64,000 bases of DNA. Origin: Sipunculus nudus. Taxonomy: Eukaryota; Annelida; Sipuncula; Golfingiida; Sipunculidae. The translations under genes were made by a program, and so were the position numbers. The DNA is taken from positions 198,001 to 262,000 of the forward strand of contig CM049315.1 of assembly GCA_026874595.1 (NCBI GenBank). Reading direction: 5' to 3'. Positions 25,030-35,804 of this stretch are shown here, in pieces (position 1 is the first letter of the stretch; each line of letters begins with the position of its first letter). The notes below the pieces were generated by a model. The model was not told the origin of the DNA. It searched no databases and saw nothing but the letters and a program-made list of their open reading frames with translations.

Positions 25030-26110
25030 GACTTTATTATCATATGGAGAAGGTATTTAGAAACAAAATGTTATAGTTTATGCAGATAAGGTTCACAGGT
25101 TTATACATATGGCCAAAAAATGATACGTAATAGTGGTTCTAGTACAGCGCCCCCTAGTAGCAATATCCTGAAAATGAAATATCACTTTTTAGATATTAGT
25201 GTATGGCATAAGATGTACCAGTTTCAAAAGGATTCTTTTAAAACTGTGCCTGTAGAATGCTATATGAGAGACACAAGAACCAGCAAGCAGGCGAATTTGA
25301 GGACAACTGACAAAAAGACGGACACACTGACAATGTGACTCAAGATGGAGACCAGATGACTTAACCAGTTTATGAAGAAGACTCAGGGTAAGAAAATAAG
25401 CAATGGTTTATGTAATTGAGGTTTATAGTTTTTGAGATATGACTTAAACATGATATGTTGGGGAGGTTCAGGTTCAGCGCCCCCTAGCGATCATATCCGG
25501 AAAAAAGAAAAATCTTTTTGATATATTAGTGTAAGACATAAGGTGTACCAGTTTCAAAACGATTCTTTTTAAACTGTGGCCTGTAGAATGCTATATGTGA
25601 GACGCATGAACAAGCAAGCAGGCGAATTTGAGGAAAACTGACAAAAAGACAGACACAGTGACAAAGTGACACAAGATTGTGACCAGATGACTATACCAGA
25701 TTATGGAGAAGACTCAGAGGAAGAAAATAAGCTATAGTTTATGTAATTGAGGCTTATATTTTGGAGATAGGGCCAAAACATGATGTTGGGGTGGTCTGCA
25801 TCCAGCGCCCCCTAGCGGCCGTATTCAAAAATAAAAAAAAAAGATTTTGAGATACTAGTGTAGGACTTACAATATGTCAGTTTGAAAAAGATTCCTGCAA
25901 CACTGGGGCAAGATGACTGGAATCTCGAAATATCTCGTTTGGCGAGACATTTACACGAGATATTGCGAGACTTGTAATAAAATCTTGTAGAACTAATTGA
26001 ATGCTACCAAATGCAAAAATACTAGACCTCTCTAGCATTAAAACTGACAAATTAGTCCATTGATTTTCAAATATCATTTTTCCCCGAAAATGCGTTACCA
26101 TTTAAACGGC
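25030..26110 (-). repeat. Three ~320-bp repeat copies plus a 200-bp end piece
   Basis: Copies centred near 25150, 25480 and 25810 share CAGCGCCCCCTAGCGGC, a GTACCAGTTTCAAAA motif, GCAAGCAGGCGAATTTGAGG and AAAAAGACAGACAC. The end piece contains CTCGAAATATCTCG and CGAGATATTGCGAGACTT and AGACCTCTCTAGC. The same order occurs reversed at 62930-64000, so this is one composite dispersed element present in both orientations. Confidence 0.75.
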
Positions 26111-26134
26111 AAATTTGAGTCAGGTACACATCAG

Positions 26135-26760
26135 AAACAAGTGACTCATGGGTCATGACGCTCAGCTGCCAAGCATGACCTGTGACATCATGGACTGAGA
26201 TTCACAACTTCCAGTCAAATTTTGAAGAACCAATTTGCCAATTTGTTGAAAATTTTCTACGACAACAGAAATATATATCACCTATGTCTGGTTAAAACAC
26301 AATGAATTGATGGTCTGAGGAAAATGCATGATTGTTAAGCTATCAGGAACTATTCCAACAGCTTGCTTGAAACCTGTCAGTCTCAAAAGGAACACCACAA
26401 AGGGCAAATATAAGATCAAAATATATAGCAAAAATCAAGGAAATACATGCAAGAATTATTGAGAAACAGGTGCTTCTGTGTGAATTTTTATTCAATACAA
26501 GCCAACTGTACTGCACTTTTATAAATGATGGTAATATTTATTCAGAAATATTTGACCCAATCCTTTACAAGATTACATAAATATACATCCAACTGCATTC
26601 ACTTTAACTGTTCTTGAGATAAAATGATCAAAAGGAATTAAAAGATGGTTGCCTGGTGTCCATATTGGACTTCTGACAAGTCTGAAATCAGACAACAAAC
26701 ATTCTCTAAATCGGACCAAACATTAAAGAAAAATTACTGAAACTGCACTGAAGAAAGAAT
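26135..26760 (+). repeat. Dispersed repeat, CCCATGGGTCATG head (copy 1)
   Basis: Begins AACAAGTGACTCATGGGTCA, then TGACGCTCAGCTGCCAAGC, and runs nearly colinear with 40651-41300 (CATGACCTG.GACATCATGG, AGGAACACCACAAAGGGC, GATGGTTGCCTGGTG.CCAT). The head GCTCAGCTG is the inverse of the CAGCTGAGC tail found at 3.5, 28.5, 30.3 and 46.0 kb, suggesting short inverted termini of one non-autonomous family. Confidence 0.7.
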
Positions 26761-28471
26761 TTCTAAGGTGGCTAACTGGCAGACATAATGGATTTCTGAC
26801 AAGTATGACATTTGATATCCCACATTCTCCAATAAGAGACCAAACTTGGGGCAAATTATCCAGTTCAATGGGATCAGCAGGGTAGGTAAACTGCCAAACC
26901 TGAAAGAAAAGAAATGCAGAAATCATGACTAAGAGTCTTGAAATAAAACAAAAAGCCATCCTAAATCAAGGTACACATCCACATATTATGAGAACAAACA
27001 CTTGCTTTTATATGTGGTGATATATATTAAAATATTCAGATATCTAGGAAACTAAGTTTATTGCTAGGATTCCATAAAATAAACTGCAAAATGTTCCCAT
27101 CATCTTATAAATCAGTAGCTAAACCTTAATACTATACTCTCATAGTCTTAATGCCTGGCTGAAGCATTCTGACAACAGTGTTTTTGTTATGAAGTAACGA
27201 GGTACTTATCACTGAGCCTTATCACTTAATAGGCTGATACAAGTCATATGTCAACAGTGTCACTCACAATTACAGCCACACAGGGAGATGTACCAGCTGG
27301 AGTGGGATGGTTATATATACAAGAAAAATAGAGATGGTCTATAAAATAAGTAATTGTGAACATCCCTGACCTATGACCTTGGCCTTTTGCCCATATATCA
27401 ACTGGATTCTTTCTAAATGATGGGTAACTACTAACCACTTAAATCTGGTGTAATTACTTTGCAACCAATGGGTGAATAACTTTGACCTGCAACCTTTAAC
27501 CTGCTGACCAGCTGACCCCAAAATCAATAAGTTATTTATTCAAGCAAAAAGACCCATAAATATGAAGTTTGAGTCAAACTGAGTGACGCATAGATGTGGC
27601 ATATGTGAAAGACTGAAGGTTTGGGTTGAACAGTTACACTTGAAATATGCTCACAAGCATTTAGAACAATTAAATATTGTGACCTTGACCTTTGACTTTT
27701 TCACCTCAACATCAATAGGCTTCTTCCCTTATTGGTAGGTAAGCCATATATGACAGATTGAAGGTACAGATTGAAAAGTTTGCCTGAAAAAGACTCCACG
27801 CAAGAAGTGGGTGCTGTGAACTTGACCTTTGACCTCAAAATCAACAGGTCTTTTCCCCTGTTGGCAGAGAAGCGATATCAGTGCTGGAAGGTTTGGAATG
27901 AAAAGTCTAGCTTGAAATGTGTCCACAACCTTTTCAAAGAAGTGGATCCTGTGACCCTGACCTTTGACCTTGTGACCTCAAAATCTATAGGATTCTTCTC
28001 CAACTTAGTAGGTGAGCTATATGTGAAAGATCAAAGAATTGGGATGAAAGGGTTGGCTTAAAATGCATCCACAGGCTTTTCAAAGAAGAGGCCCCTGTGA
28101 CCTTGACCTTTGACCTTTTGACCTAAAAAAAATTATAGTTCTTCCCCTGTTGGTAGGTGAGCTGTATGTGAAAGATGGAAGGTTTGGGATGAAAATTTTG
28201 TCTCAAAGAGTTATTTCTGGGGGGTGCAAACACACCCCATAACTTCGAGAATATAGGTCGCAGTGACCTAATTTCAGGTTTGCAAGGAGATCTTTTTATA
28301 ACCTCTAAGACTGCATAGGGTTCATGGCCCTAGCCCCTACGGTTACGATTTGTGCCCTGCTAACGGACGGCCGGCCTGCCGGCCGGCCGGACGGACAGAC
28401 AGACGGAAGGACGCCGGACAAAGACCCATCGCTATAGCCCAGCATGACTGAAAGTCAGCTGAGCTAAAAAA
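26760..28471 (+). repeat. 1.87-kb segmental tandem duplication, unit 1
   Basis: Colinear with 28472-30330. Matching points include AAGTTTATTGCTAGGATTCC (27052 versus 28921) and GTGGATCCTGTGACCCTGAC (27943 versus 29812), about 1.87 kb apart. The middle has four or more TGACCTTTGACCT clusters. The end is a GGACGGCCGGCC-rich tract followed by CATGACTGAAAGTCAGCTGA and GCTAAAAA. A short open frame on the minus strand near its start (26959-26723) has an acceptor-like TTTCTTTCAG but is broken by a stop in unit 2, so I do not call it an exon. Confidence 0.85.
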
Positions 28472-30331
28472 TCACAGAAACTGCCCTGGCAAAAGGATTT
28501 CAAAAATGGCTACCTGGCAGACATAATGGTTTTCTGACAAGTCTGAAATTTGATATCACTCATCCTCCAATAAGACACTAAACTTGTAGCAATTGCTTCA
28601 AAGAATGCCACAGTTATGAATGTCCAAAACAATTCAAAAGGCATGAACAGGTTGGAGAGCTCTCATATCAGATTTATGAACATGCAAATGTAAAAAGTGC
28701 AAGTCCAATTTGTTTTAATAATCAGCTTGCTATTCAATGGGGTCAGCAGAGTAGGTAAACTGCAAAACCTAAAAGAAAAGAAATGCAGAAAGCATCACTA
28801 AGAGTCTTGTAATCAAATAAAGCCATCCTAAATCCAGGTAAAGACCCACATATTATCAGAACAAACACTTGCTGGTATATCTGATGATTTGTATAATAAT
28901 ATTCAGATATCCAGAAAACTAAGTTTATTGCTATGATTCCATGATATAAACTGCAAAATGTTCGCATCATTTTATAAATCAGTAGCTAAACCTTAACATT
29001 TAACTCTCATAGTCTTAATACCTGGACAAAGCATTTCGGCAACAGTGTTTTTGTTATGCACTAATGATATATCCTTATCACTCCATGAGCTGATACAAAA
29101 GGGAGTCATATATCACAAGTGTCACTGACAATTATAGGCCCATAGTGAGATGTACCAGTTGTGAGTGCCATGGTTATATATACAAGAAAACAAGAAAAAT
29201 AGAGATGGTCTACAAAATAAGTTATTGTGAACATCCCTGACCTATGACCTTGGCCTTTTGCCCACATATCAACTGGATCCTTTCTAAATGATGGGTAACT
29301 ACTTACCACTTACATCTGGCCAGGTGTAATAACTTGGCAACCAATGAGTGAATAACTTAGACCTGCAACCTTTAACCTCCTGACCAGCTGACCTCAAAAT
29401 CAATTAGTTATTTCTTCATGCAAAAAGACCCATAAATATGAAGTTTGAATCAAATTCAGTGATGCATAGATGTGGCATATGTGAAAGACTGAAGGTTTGG
29501 GTTAAACAGTTTCACTTTAAATATGTTCACAAGCATTTAGAACAATATTGTGACCTTGACCTTTGACCTTTTGAACTCAACATCAATAGGCTTCTTCTCC
29601 TATTGGTAGGCAAGCCATATATGACAGATGGAAAGTATAGATTGAAAAGTTTGCCTTAAAATGACTCCACGCAAGAAGAGGGTGCTGTAAACTTGACCTT
29701 TGACCTCAAAATCAACAGGTCTTTTCCCCTGTTGGCAGAGATGCGATATCAGTGCTGAAAGGTTTGGAATGAAAGGTCTAGCTTGAAATGTGTCCACAAC
29801 CTTTTTAATGAAGTGGATCCTGTGACCCTGACCTTTGACCTTGTGACCTCAACATCTATAGGATTCTTCTCCCACTAAGTAGGTGAGCTATATGTGAAAG
29901 ATCAAAGATTTGGGATGAAAGGTTTGGCTTAAAATGCATCCTGAGGCTTTTCAAAGAAGTTGGTTCTGTGACCTTGACCTTTGACCTTGTGACCTCAAAA
30001 TAATTATGGTTCTTCCCCTGTTGGTAGGTGAGCTGTATGTGAAAGATGGAAGGTTTTGGATGAAAATTTTGGCTAAAAGAATTATTTCTGGGGGGTGCAA
30101 ACACACCCCATGACTTCGAGAATATAGGTCGCAGTGACCTAATTTCAGGTTTGCAAGGAGATCTTTTTAGAACCTCTAAGACTGCATAGGGTTCATGGCC
30201 CTAGCCCCTACGGTTACGATTTGTGCCCTGCTAACGGCCGGACGGCCGGCCGGACGGACAGACGGAAGGACGCCGGACAAAGACCCATCGCTATAGCCCA
30301 GCATGACTGAAAGTCAGCTGAGCTAAAAAGG
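28472..30331 (+). repeat. 1.87-kb segmental tandem duplication, unit 2
   Basis: Second copy of the preceding unit, with an extra ~127 bp near 28590-28735 that is absent from unit 1. Ends with the same CAGCTGAGCTAAAAA tail. A shortened third relative, covering the last ~940 bp of this unit, lies at 44346-45983. Confidence 0.85.
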
Positions 30332-30403
30332 CCATTGAATGACGATTATAATGAGCTATAGTTGAAATAGATACGACTAATAGTGACAAAGTTATGAAGA
30401 AAC

Positions 30404-30433
30404 AAGGGACCCATGGGTCACGGCGCTCAGCTG
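30404..30433 (+). repeat. Isolated head of the CCCATGGGTCA family
   Basis: AACAAGGGACCCATGGGTCA followed by CGGCGCTCAGCTG, matching the starts at 26141, 39024, 40651 and 41271. The sequence after it is unrelated, so it is a truncated copy. Confidence 0.6.
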
Positions 30434-30516
30434 TTATATATGAAAAAAAATATGATTTGGGAATGAGGCACATAGGGGATTCTTAATATTCCTCATGAAT
30501 AATTAATCAGCTAGGG

Positions 30517-32484
30517 AAAGCGTGGCTAGTAGGGAACAACAGTGACCACATGCTCACTCACCATGGCTGTATATAGCAACCCAGACCTGTCAGTTGTTCC
30601 ATTTATCCACTTCAAATTTGTGGATGCTTACAAACAAATCTTGTTAAAAGCATCTAGAAAGAAGTATAAATCCAAAGAAATCTGCTGCACAATGTGAACC
30701 CGACTTGCAAGGAAGGTACTTTTCAGTGACTCTTAACATAATAAAGATTAAAGACCCTTGGGCTCACATCTACTTGGCTCTAAGGTCTATGATTGCTATG
30801 AATCAAACCACAGGATGCCATTAATTTCCCCGAGGTCAATTAAAATATCAAGATATACAACTTGTATTACAAGTGTCGGGGCACAGGTGCTGACTGATAC
30901 ACATTCCAGACAGATACAGAAGGAGGTGGTCTGTGCATGGTTCCTCTGATTTTGTACATTAATACTCATTTTCTTGTTTCATGTAGAGTAGGCACAGAAT
31001 GACACAATCACCAAAACACTTTTGGCAGTACGCTGCTTATACTGCCATTATGAAGTCATTCACTTAATAAAGATTAATAAAACTAAGATGAAACATGTCT
31101 GCTTCTGTGATGGTTAAATGAAATGAAATTATGAAATGTTTTCTATTCACAACCCTTTTAAAAATATAGATGTAGGTATGCTGTATCTGGCACCAATGAT
31201 AATAATAGAATACTATGTTACAGGTTATTTAAAAAATATATCCCTCCACATTAGATAGTGATAAGATGAGTTTCTGGGCATGGCAAGGATAATATTAGTG
31301 CATAGGCAGAAACAGAATTTTATAAATGACACCTTTTTTCCTGCAAGACTTTACATAATTTGAGAAAAAAAAATATGTAAGGTATGAATTATGGAATAGT
31401 ATATTCATTTTAATTAATGCTCAACATTTCACCAGCTCCACACCTTTTAACTCAGGTTAGATCCTTAAAAATTCTTTATAAATCGAATATAAAAAGTAAT
31501 GTGTCATATACTAAAACTACATATTTGTTGTGAATAAAGAGTTGAAATATACTGACAGTGTGTTCTACAGCTGTGTGACATAAAATGCATTGACAAACAA
31601 AGGAAACGGTGACACAAGAATTGCATGAGTTAAATATTCTTTAACTTGCAGTGGGTCTCGGCTGGTCATGTGGGGATATATCTATAATTGTTTTGCAATC
31701 ATGTAATTTAAGGGCCTTAAAGCTATCCACAGATGCCATCTTGGAGGGCCTCAAGTAACAATGAGATAAAATGATGACATTAAGTTTTGGTATTATAAAA
31801 TGTAAGCTCCTTCAACCAATGGAGACATAACAATGTATCTATTATCTATAAACCAGTAAGGGGATCAATGCTTGGCTGGTAAAAACTATATGCAGATCTT
31901 TGCTTAATGTCACCATCAAGTTTAATATGTTGGTACTCTTTGTCATTATTTATTTATGTTATTTATTTATTTTAATAAAGTACAATTAATTGCATGTGTA
32001 TGGACACAGATTTTGTTGAACAGCACAGTATTTAAAATATTTTGACATGTACATAATAAAGTTAAGGCAAAACCAAATGAAGGCATGGACTATGTAAAAA
32101 CGATATTTTAATATGTGCCTTTATAAATTGATTCAGATCATTTAAAATCATTGTTTTACAATGGTTGTTCATTTACTTATTTTTATGAACAAATATAACA
32201 AACCGGCAGACCGAACCAGGAACATATGAACACATAATCACAAAGATTCCCTCATCCAGATGTATGAATTAATTAGTAATTTCCACTGTTTCTTTCTACC
32301 TGGATCACTTATGAAAACTAATGAAAAAAAAACAAATATGATGTCCAATTAGTAAATGATTAGCATGAAGGAACAGAAAAGGCTGTGACACAACCTTCCA
32401 TGCTGAGCTAAACTGTATCAGCACATGTGTTACTGCTGTGACAAGTGAGCAGGTGTATTTGTCATTCCCTACTAACCTCGCTTT
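30517..32484. mobile_element. Candidate DNA transposon with ~20-bp inverted termini
   Basis: AAAGCGTGGCTAGTAGGGAA at the left is matched, inverted, by TTCCCTACTAACCTCGCTTT at the right (17 of 20 or better). TGCTCACT also recurs inverted further in. The ~1.97-kb interior is AT-rich with no transposase. A convincing target-site duplication was not found, so the call is tentative. Confidence 0.35.
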
Positions 32485-33621
32485 GGCCTTTGGTATGTGG
32501 CATGCATAGAATTTAAGAGTCCCCTATGCTGGTTTTGTGTGGTAATAAATATAAGCTTTATTATGAGTTGTTGGTGTTTAGCTTATGTATGATTTTGATA
32601 GTATCTTTGGAGACAGGGAAGAGGACTGATTTCATTTATTTTATTAACAAATGGAGTGTTATTGTCACATAGATTTTGACTTTGCCATATAACTTATAAG
32701 CAGCACATATAATAAAAGAGTTTAACTATTTATTAAAACTTAACAACAAATACTGTGCCAATATAATTTTTATTTAAATAAATAACAAGAAAATCATATG
32801 ATTTTTAAAATATAATATAACTGAAATGATTATTAAAATAATATTATAGAATATATTCATGAATGCATTTATGAATACATTTTAAAAGTATCTTCACCAG
32901 TATTCAAATACTTTCATTTTTACCTGAATTCCCATTCTCATGCTATAAAATTTTTAATGCAGTACATATTCATATTTGTATTCAAATACATTTGCAAAGC
33001 ATTCGCATCATGTCCAGTATTTATTCAGTTTTAGCCAAACAATGATGTTGAGAATCCAGAATATACAAAATTCACAAATTTAAATAATGATCATAAGTAC
33101 CTGGTTTTATGGCTTTTATTTATATTAAAAAAATAAATGTAATATATCCACTTTGGACTACTTTCACATCAATCTACACAAGACACAGTAGGAATCTATA
33201 TTATCAACTGCATCTTTGTCTATCATTAAATTCCTTCATATGATCCCTAATGATTAGTAATAAATAAATTGAACTGAAAAATACCATAGGTGACTGCATG
33301 GTGTTATTTGGAATAACATTGACATTGACATTCTATCCATCAATACAAGATTCTTACATTATCAATAACTGCAAGTTAATTTTCTGTTACTCATCAACTA
33401 ACAAATTCCTTTTCTATAATATTTTTTCTTTAATTGGTTATTAAAAAACAATAAAAATTTATTAATTTATTGTTTATTGTTGTGCTGTTTTTCAAAACAA
33501 CTACTAGATGTGTTGGGCTGAACACCTGGATAAACTGTGGCTGGGCATTAGCTGCCTGGTTGCCCCAGTGTATGCCTCGCCTCAAGCGTGCATAATTTGA
33601 TGAAAGGTCAACAAGGTCAAC
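32485..33621. other. AT-rich intronic DNA, nothing recognised
   Basis: Long A/T-rich stretches (for example around 32750-32900 and 33110-33140), no exon, no repeat shared with the rest of the window that I can see. Confidence 0.5.
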
Positions 33622-34163
33622 TGTTACAGGTGCTCTTTTTATCATGTGACATGGGTGTAAATCCTGTTGTGGCACTCGTGTTTGGCCGCGTATTACATTC
33701 TATGTTTAATCCGTACTGGTTGAACCCTTGTTGTCATATAAGCCTTGGGTTTTCACGCCTGGCTGAGGTCACGTGATGAGCCTGGTATGTAGAGATACAC
33801 AGCCCTGTTTTTCTGGAGAATTCCTGAAATGTGTGTTTACTGTGTTGTGCAAGATCTTATAGACTGTTCGAGAAGTGGAAAATTCTCGGTTTGAAGGTAT
33901 ATTAAGGGGCTGTCTTTTAGAAAGGGCAGAGAGCAGAGAAGATTCCAGCAGAAGCAGAAGAGTGTGTCAGTTTCTAGGGCCTTATCCGACTAATTCGGCA
34001 ATTATAGATCCTCAAAGACTTTCTCCTGGATTTTATGCATTTGGACTTCAGTTTACTTTCTAAGTTGTTGCAAGAACTTTCCACTGGACTGTCATTCTCC
34101 GAGAGTATACATTTAAAGAACCTATCGTGGTGATTGTATTGACTTGTATTAAATAATGTTACA
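33622..34163 (+). mobile_element. Probable solo LTR (Ty3/gypsy-like)
   Basis: Begins TGTTACAGG and ends AATGTTACA, so it has the TG..CA ends and imperfect inverted TGTTACA/TGTAACA termini of an LTR. A CATATAAG box lies at about 33736. The ~540-bp interior is more GC-rich than the flanks. Neither a 5-bp target duplication nor a primer-binding site is evident, and no pol sequence adjoins it. The 62-codon frame inside it (33875-34063) is not a gene. Confidence 0.42.
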
Positions 34164-34169
34164 TCCCTG

Positions 34170-34780
34170 ACAAAAAATCTCTAGCTTCAGCGATCCTCTT
34201 GTTAGGAGTAAATATATTTCTTGATTTTTTAAAAAAGTGCATTATGTTTAGGCCCATAACTTAAAACAATTACGCAATACTGACATCATTTCTGGCATGT
34301 GCATAGCGAATGTATAGAAAAATATGTATATTATATGATCAAAGTCAGATCAGTGGTTTTATAATTAGGCAGTCTTAAAGTGTAACAATAGGTATTTAAT
34401 GGAAAAATGAAGTTTTTCATTCATATTACAAAGGAATTAAGTCCTAGTGACCAAATTCTTGGCATGGTAGGGGATTTTGGAGACATCTTACTGTATGCCA
34501 AATTTAAGGAACTTAGAGCTGAAGCTACCTTTAACACTTTTGGTCTTAAGTGACCAAATATCTTTCCTGATTTTTTTACAAAGTCGATTATGTTTGGGCC
34601 CATAACTTTTTAAAATTAAATAATACTGACTTAATTTCTGGCATGTATATAGGAACTATATAGAGGAATATTTATGGTAAATATGAAGAAAACCAGATGA
34701 GTGGTTTTGATATTAGGCAGTCCTGAAGTGTGAAAATAGATTTCTGGAAGATTTCAAGATTTCTGTCCAGTCTATTTTGG
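34170..34780 (+). repeat. AT-rich dispersed repeat (GGCATGTACATAGGAACTAT family), copy 1
   Basis: Two tandem modules carry GGCCCATAACTT, ACTGACxTxATTTCTGGCAT, GATCAGTGGTTTT or GATGAGTGGTTTT, and ATTAGGCAGTCxTGAAGTGT. The same module recurs at 40.49-40.65, 43.39-43.54 and 44.08-44.22 kb. Confidence 0.7.
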
Positions 34781-35099
34781 GTCCCCTTCATTCAGGTTAG
34801 CACTTTCATGTATTTCTCGACCTCTTTTGCCAACAAACAGTAGCGTGTATCCGATTTTAACAGATTCGTTTTTGCCAGCAAGTGGACCCATACAATAACA
34901 GTGAAAATGTTTTTCAAACCGTTCCCATTCTCTGTTTAGACTTTCCCCTTTCCAGTTCATTGAGGGCTTCCGTACACTTGACTCACATATTTGTTTTATA
35001 TGACTAGGTCTATATCTGCTGTTTGTAATATTACAACCACAGTTTGTGTACAGTCACTTTACTACACTTTGTTTCGGGTCTGCTACTTTACAAGAGTAC
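34781..35099. other. Intronic spacer, nothing recognised
   Basis: No coding or repeat signal beyond its position next to the inverted-repeat element at 35109. Confidence 0.4.
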
Positions 35100-35108
35100 T
35101 TATATTCC

Positions 35109-35804
35109 TAAGCTCTTTACACAGCGCTTTACCTATAGGGCTACTACCTATATCGTAAGGCGCTGTTTGTTATGACCTCGTATCCTGAATTGCAACACCA
35201 GAGGGGAGCACTGTATTTTTGTCCAATCAGATGAGACCTTGTGCTGGAAGACAAAGCCAAGCGAGGAATACACGGAGCCAATCATATTCATTTCTTTTTG
35301 AGTTACATCTCATCCCTCAGCGTAACTGTTTGAACAGGCCACAGGCTCAGAGAGAATTGCCCCTGACTTGGTTTGCTTAGGGCCTTGGGCACATAGGATG
35401 CTCGGCCGGTGAGCTGTAATTCAAACAAAACGTAACAACAAAGGCTGCGTGCACACCTCTCTGGCTGGTTTCAGTTCTGCAGACAACAGATACATGGCTA
35501 CGCTAACACAGTCATAATGTCATAATCGAAACGGTCAATGATGCGAGAATGCAGAGGGAGCAATTTAAATTTGACCGGAAACTCATCAAGCGGCGCTTGA
35601 AGCGCAGCAATGGGCAGAGCCAGGATGTCTGTTGAGTGTTTGTTTATTGGCAACTGATTGGCTGCTTGTCACATCATACGCACGTTTATTTCAGTGGACG
35701 AACCGCCATCTGGTGTCTAAATATATCAAAAACGGTCAAAGCTGGCACTGTGAAAATCAGTTGCTTCTTTAGAAGCGCAAGATTTCCGCTGCCTCGGGAG
35801 CGTA
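35109..35804 (+). mobile_element. 695-bp non-autonomous DNA transposon, copy 1
   Basis: Starts TAAGCTCTTTAC and ends GGGAGCGTA, flanked by TTATATTCC (35100-35108 and 35805-35813), a 9-bp target duplication. An inverted copy lies at 44834-45528, about nine in ten bases alike by eye. Terminal inverted repeats are short and imperfect (TACGCTC / TAAGCTC). The body is GC-richer than the flanks and has no transposase frame. Target length of 8-9 bp fits hAT or MULE superfamilies; the termini do not decide between them. Confidence 0.85.

Noticed and set aside
26723-26959. Exon-like minus-strand frame with a TTTCTTTCAG acceptor (VWQFTYPADPIELDNLPQVW)
   Set aside because: The duplicated copy at 28.7 kb has a stop in the same frame, and the rest of the frame is dispersed-repeat sequence.
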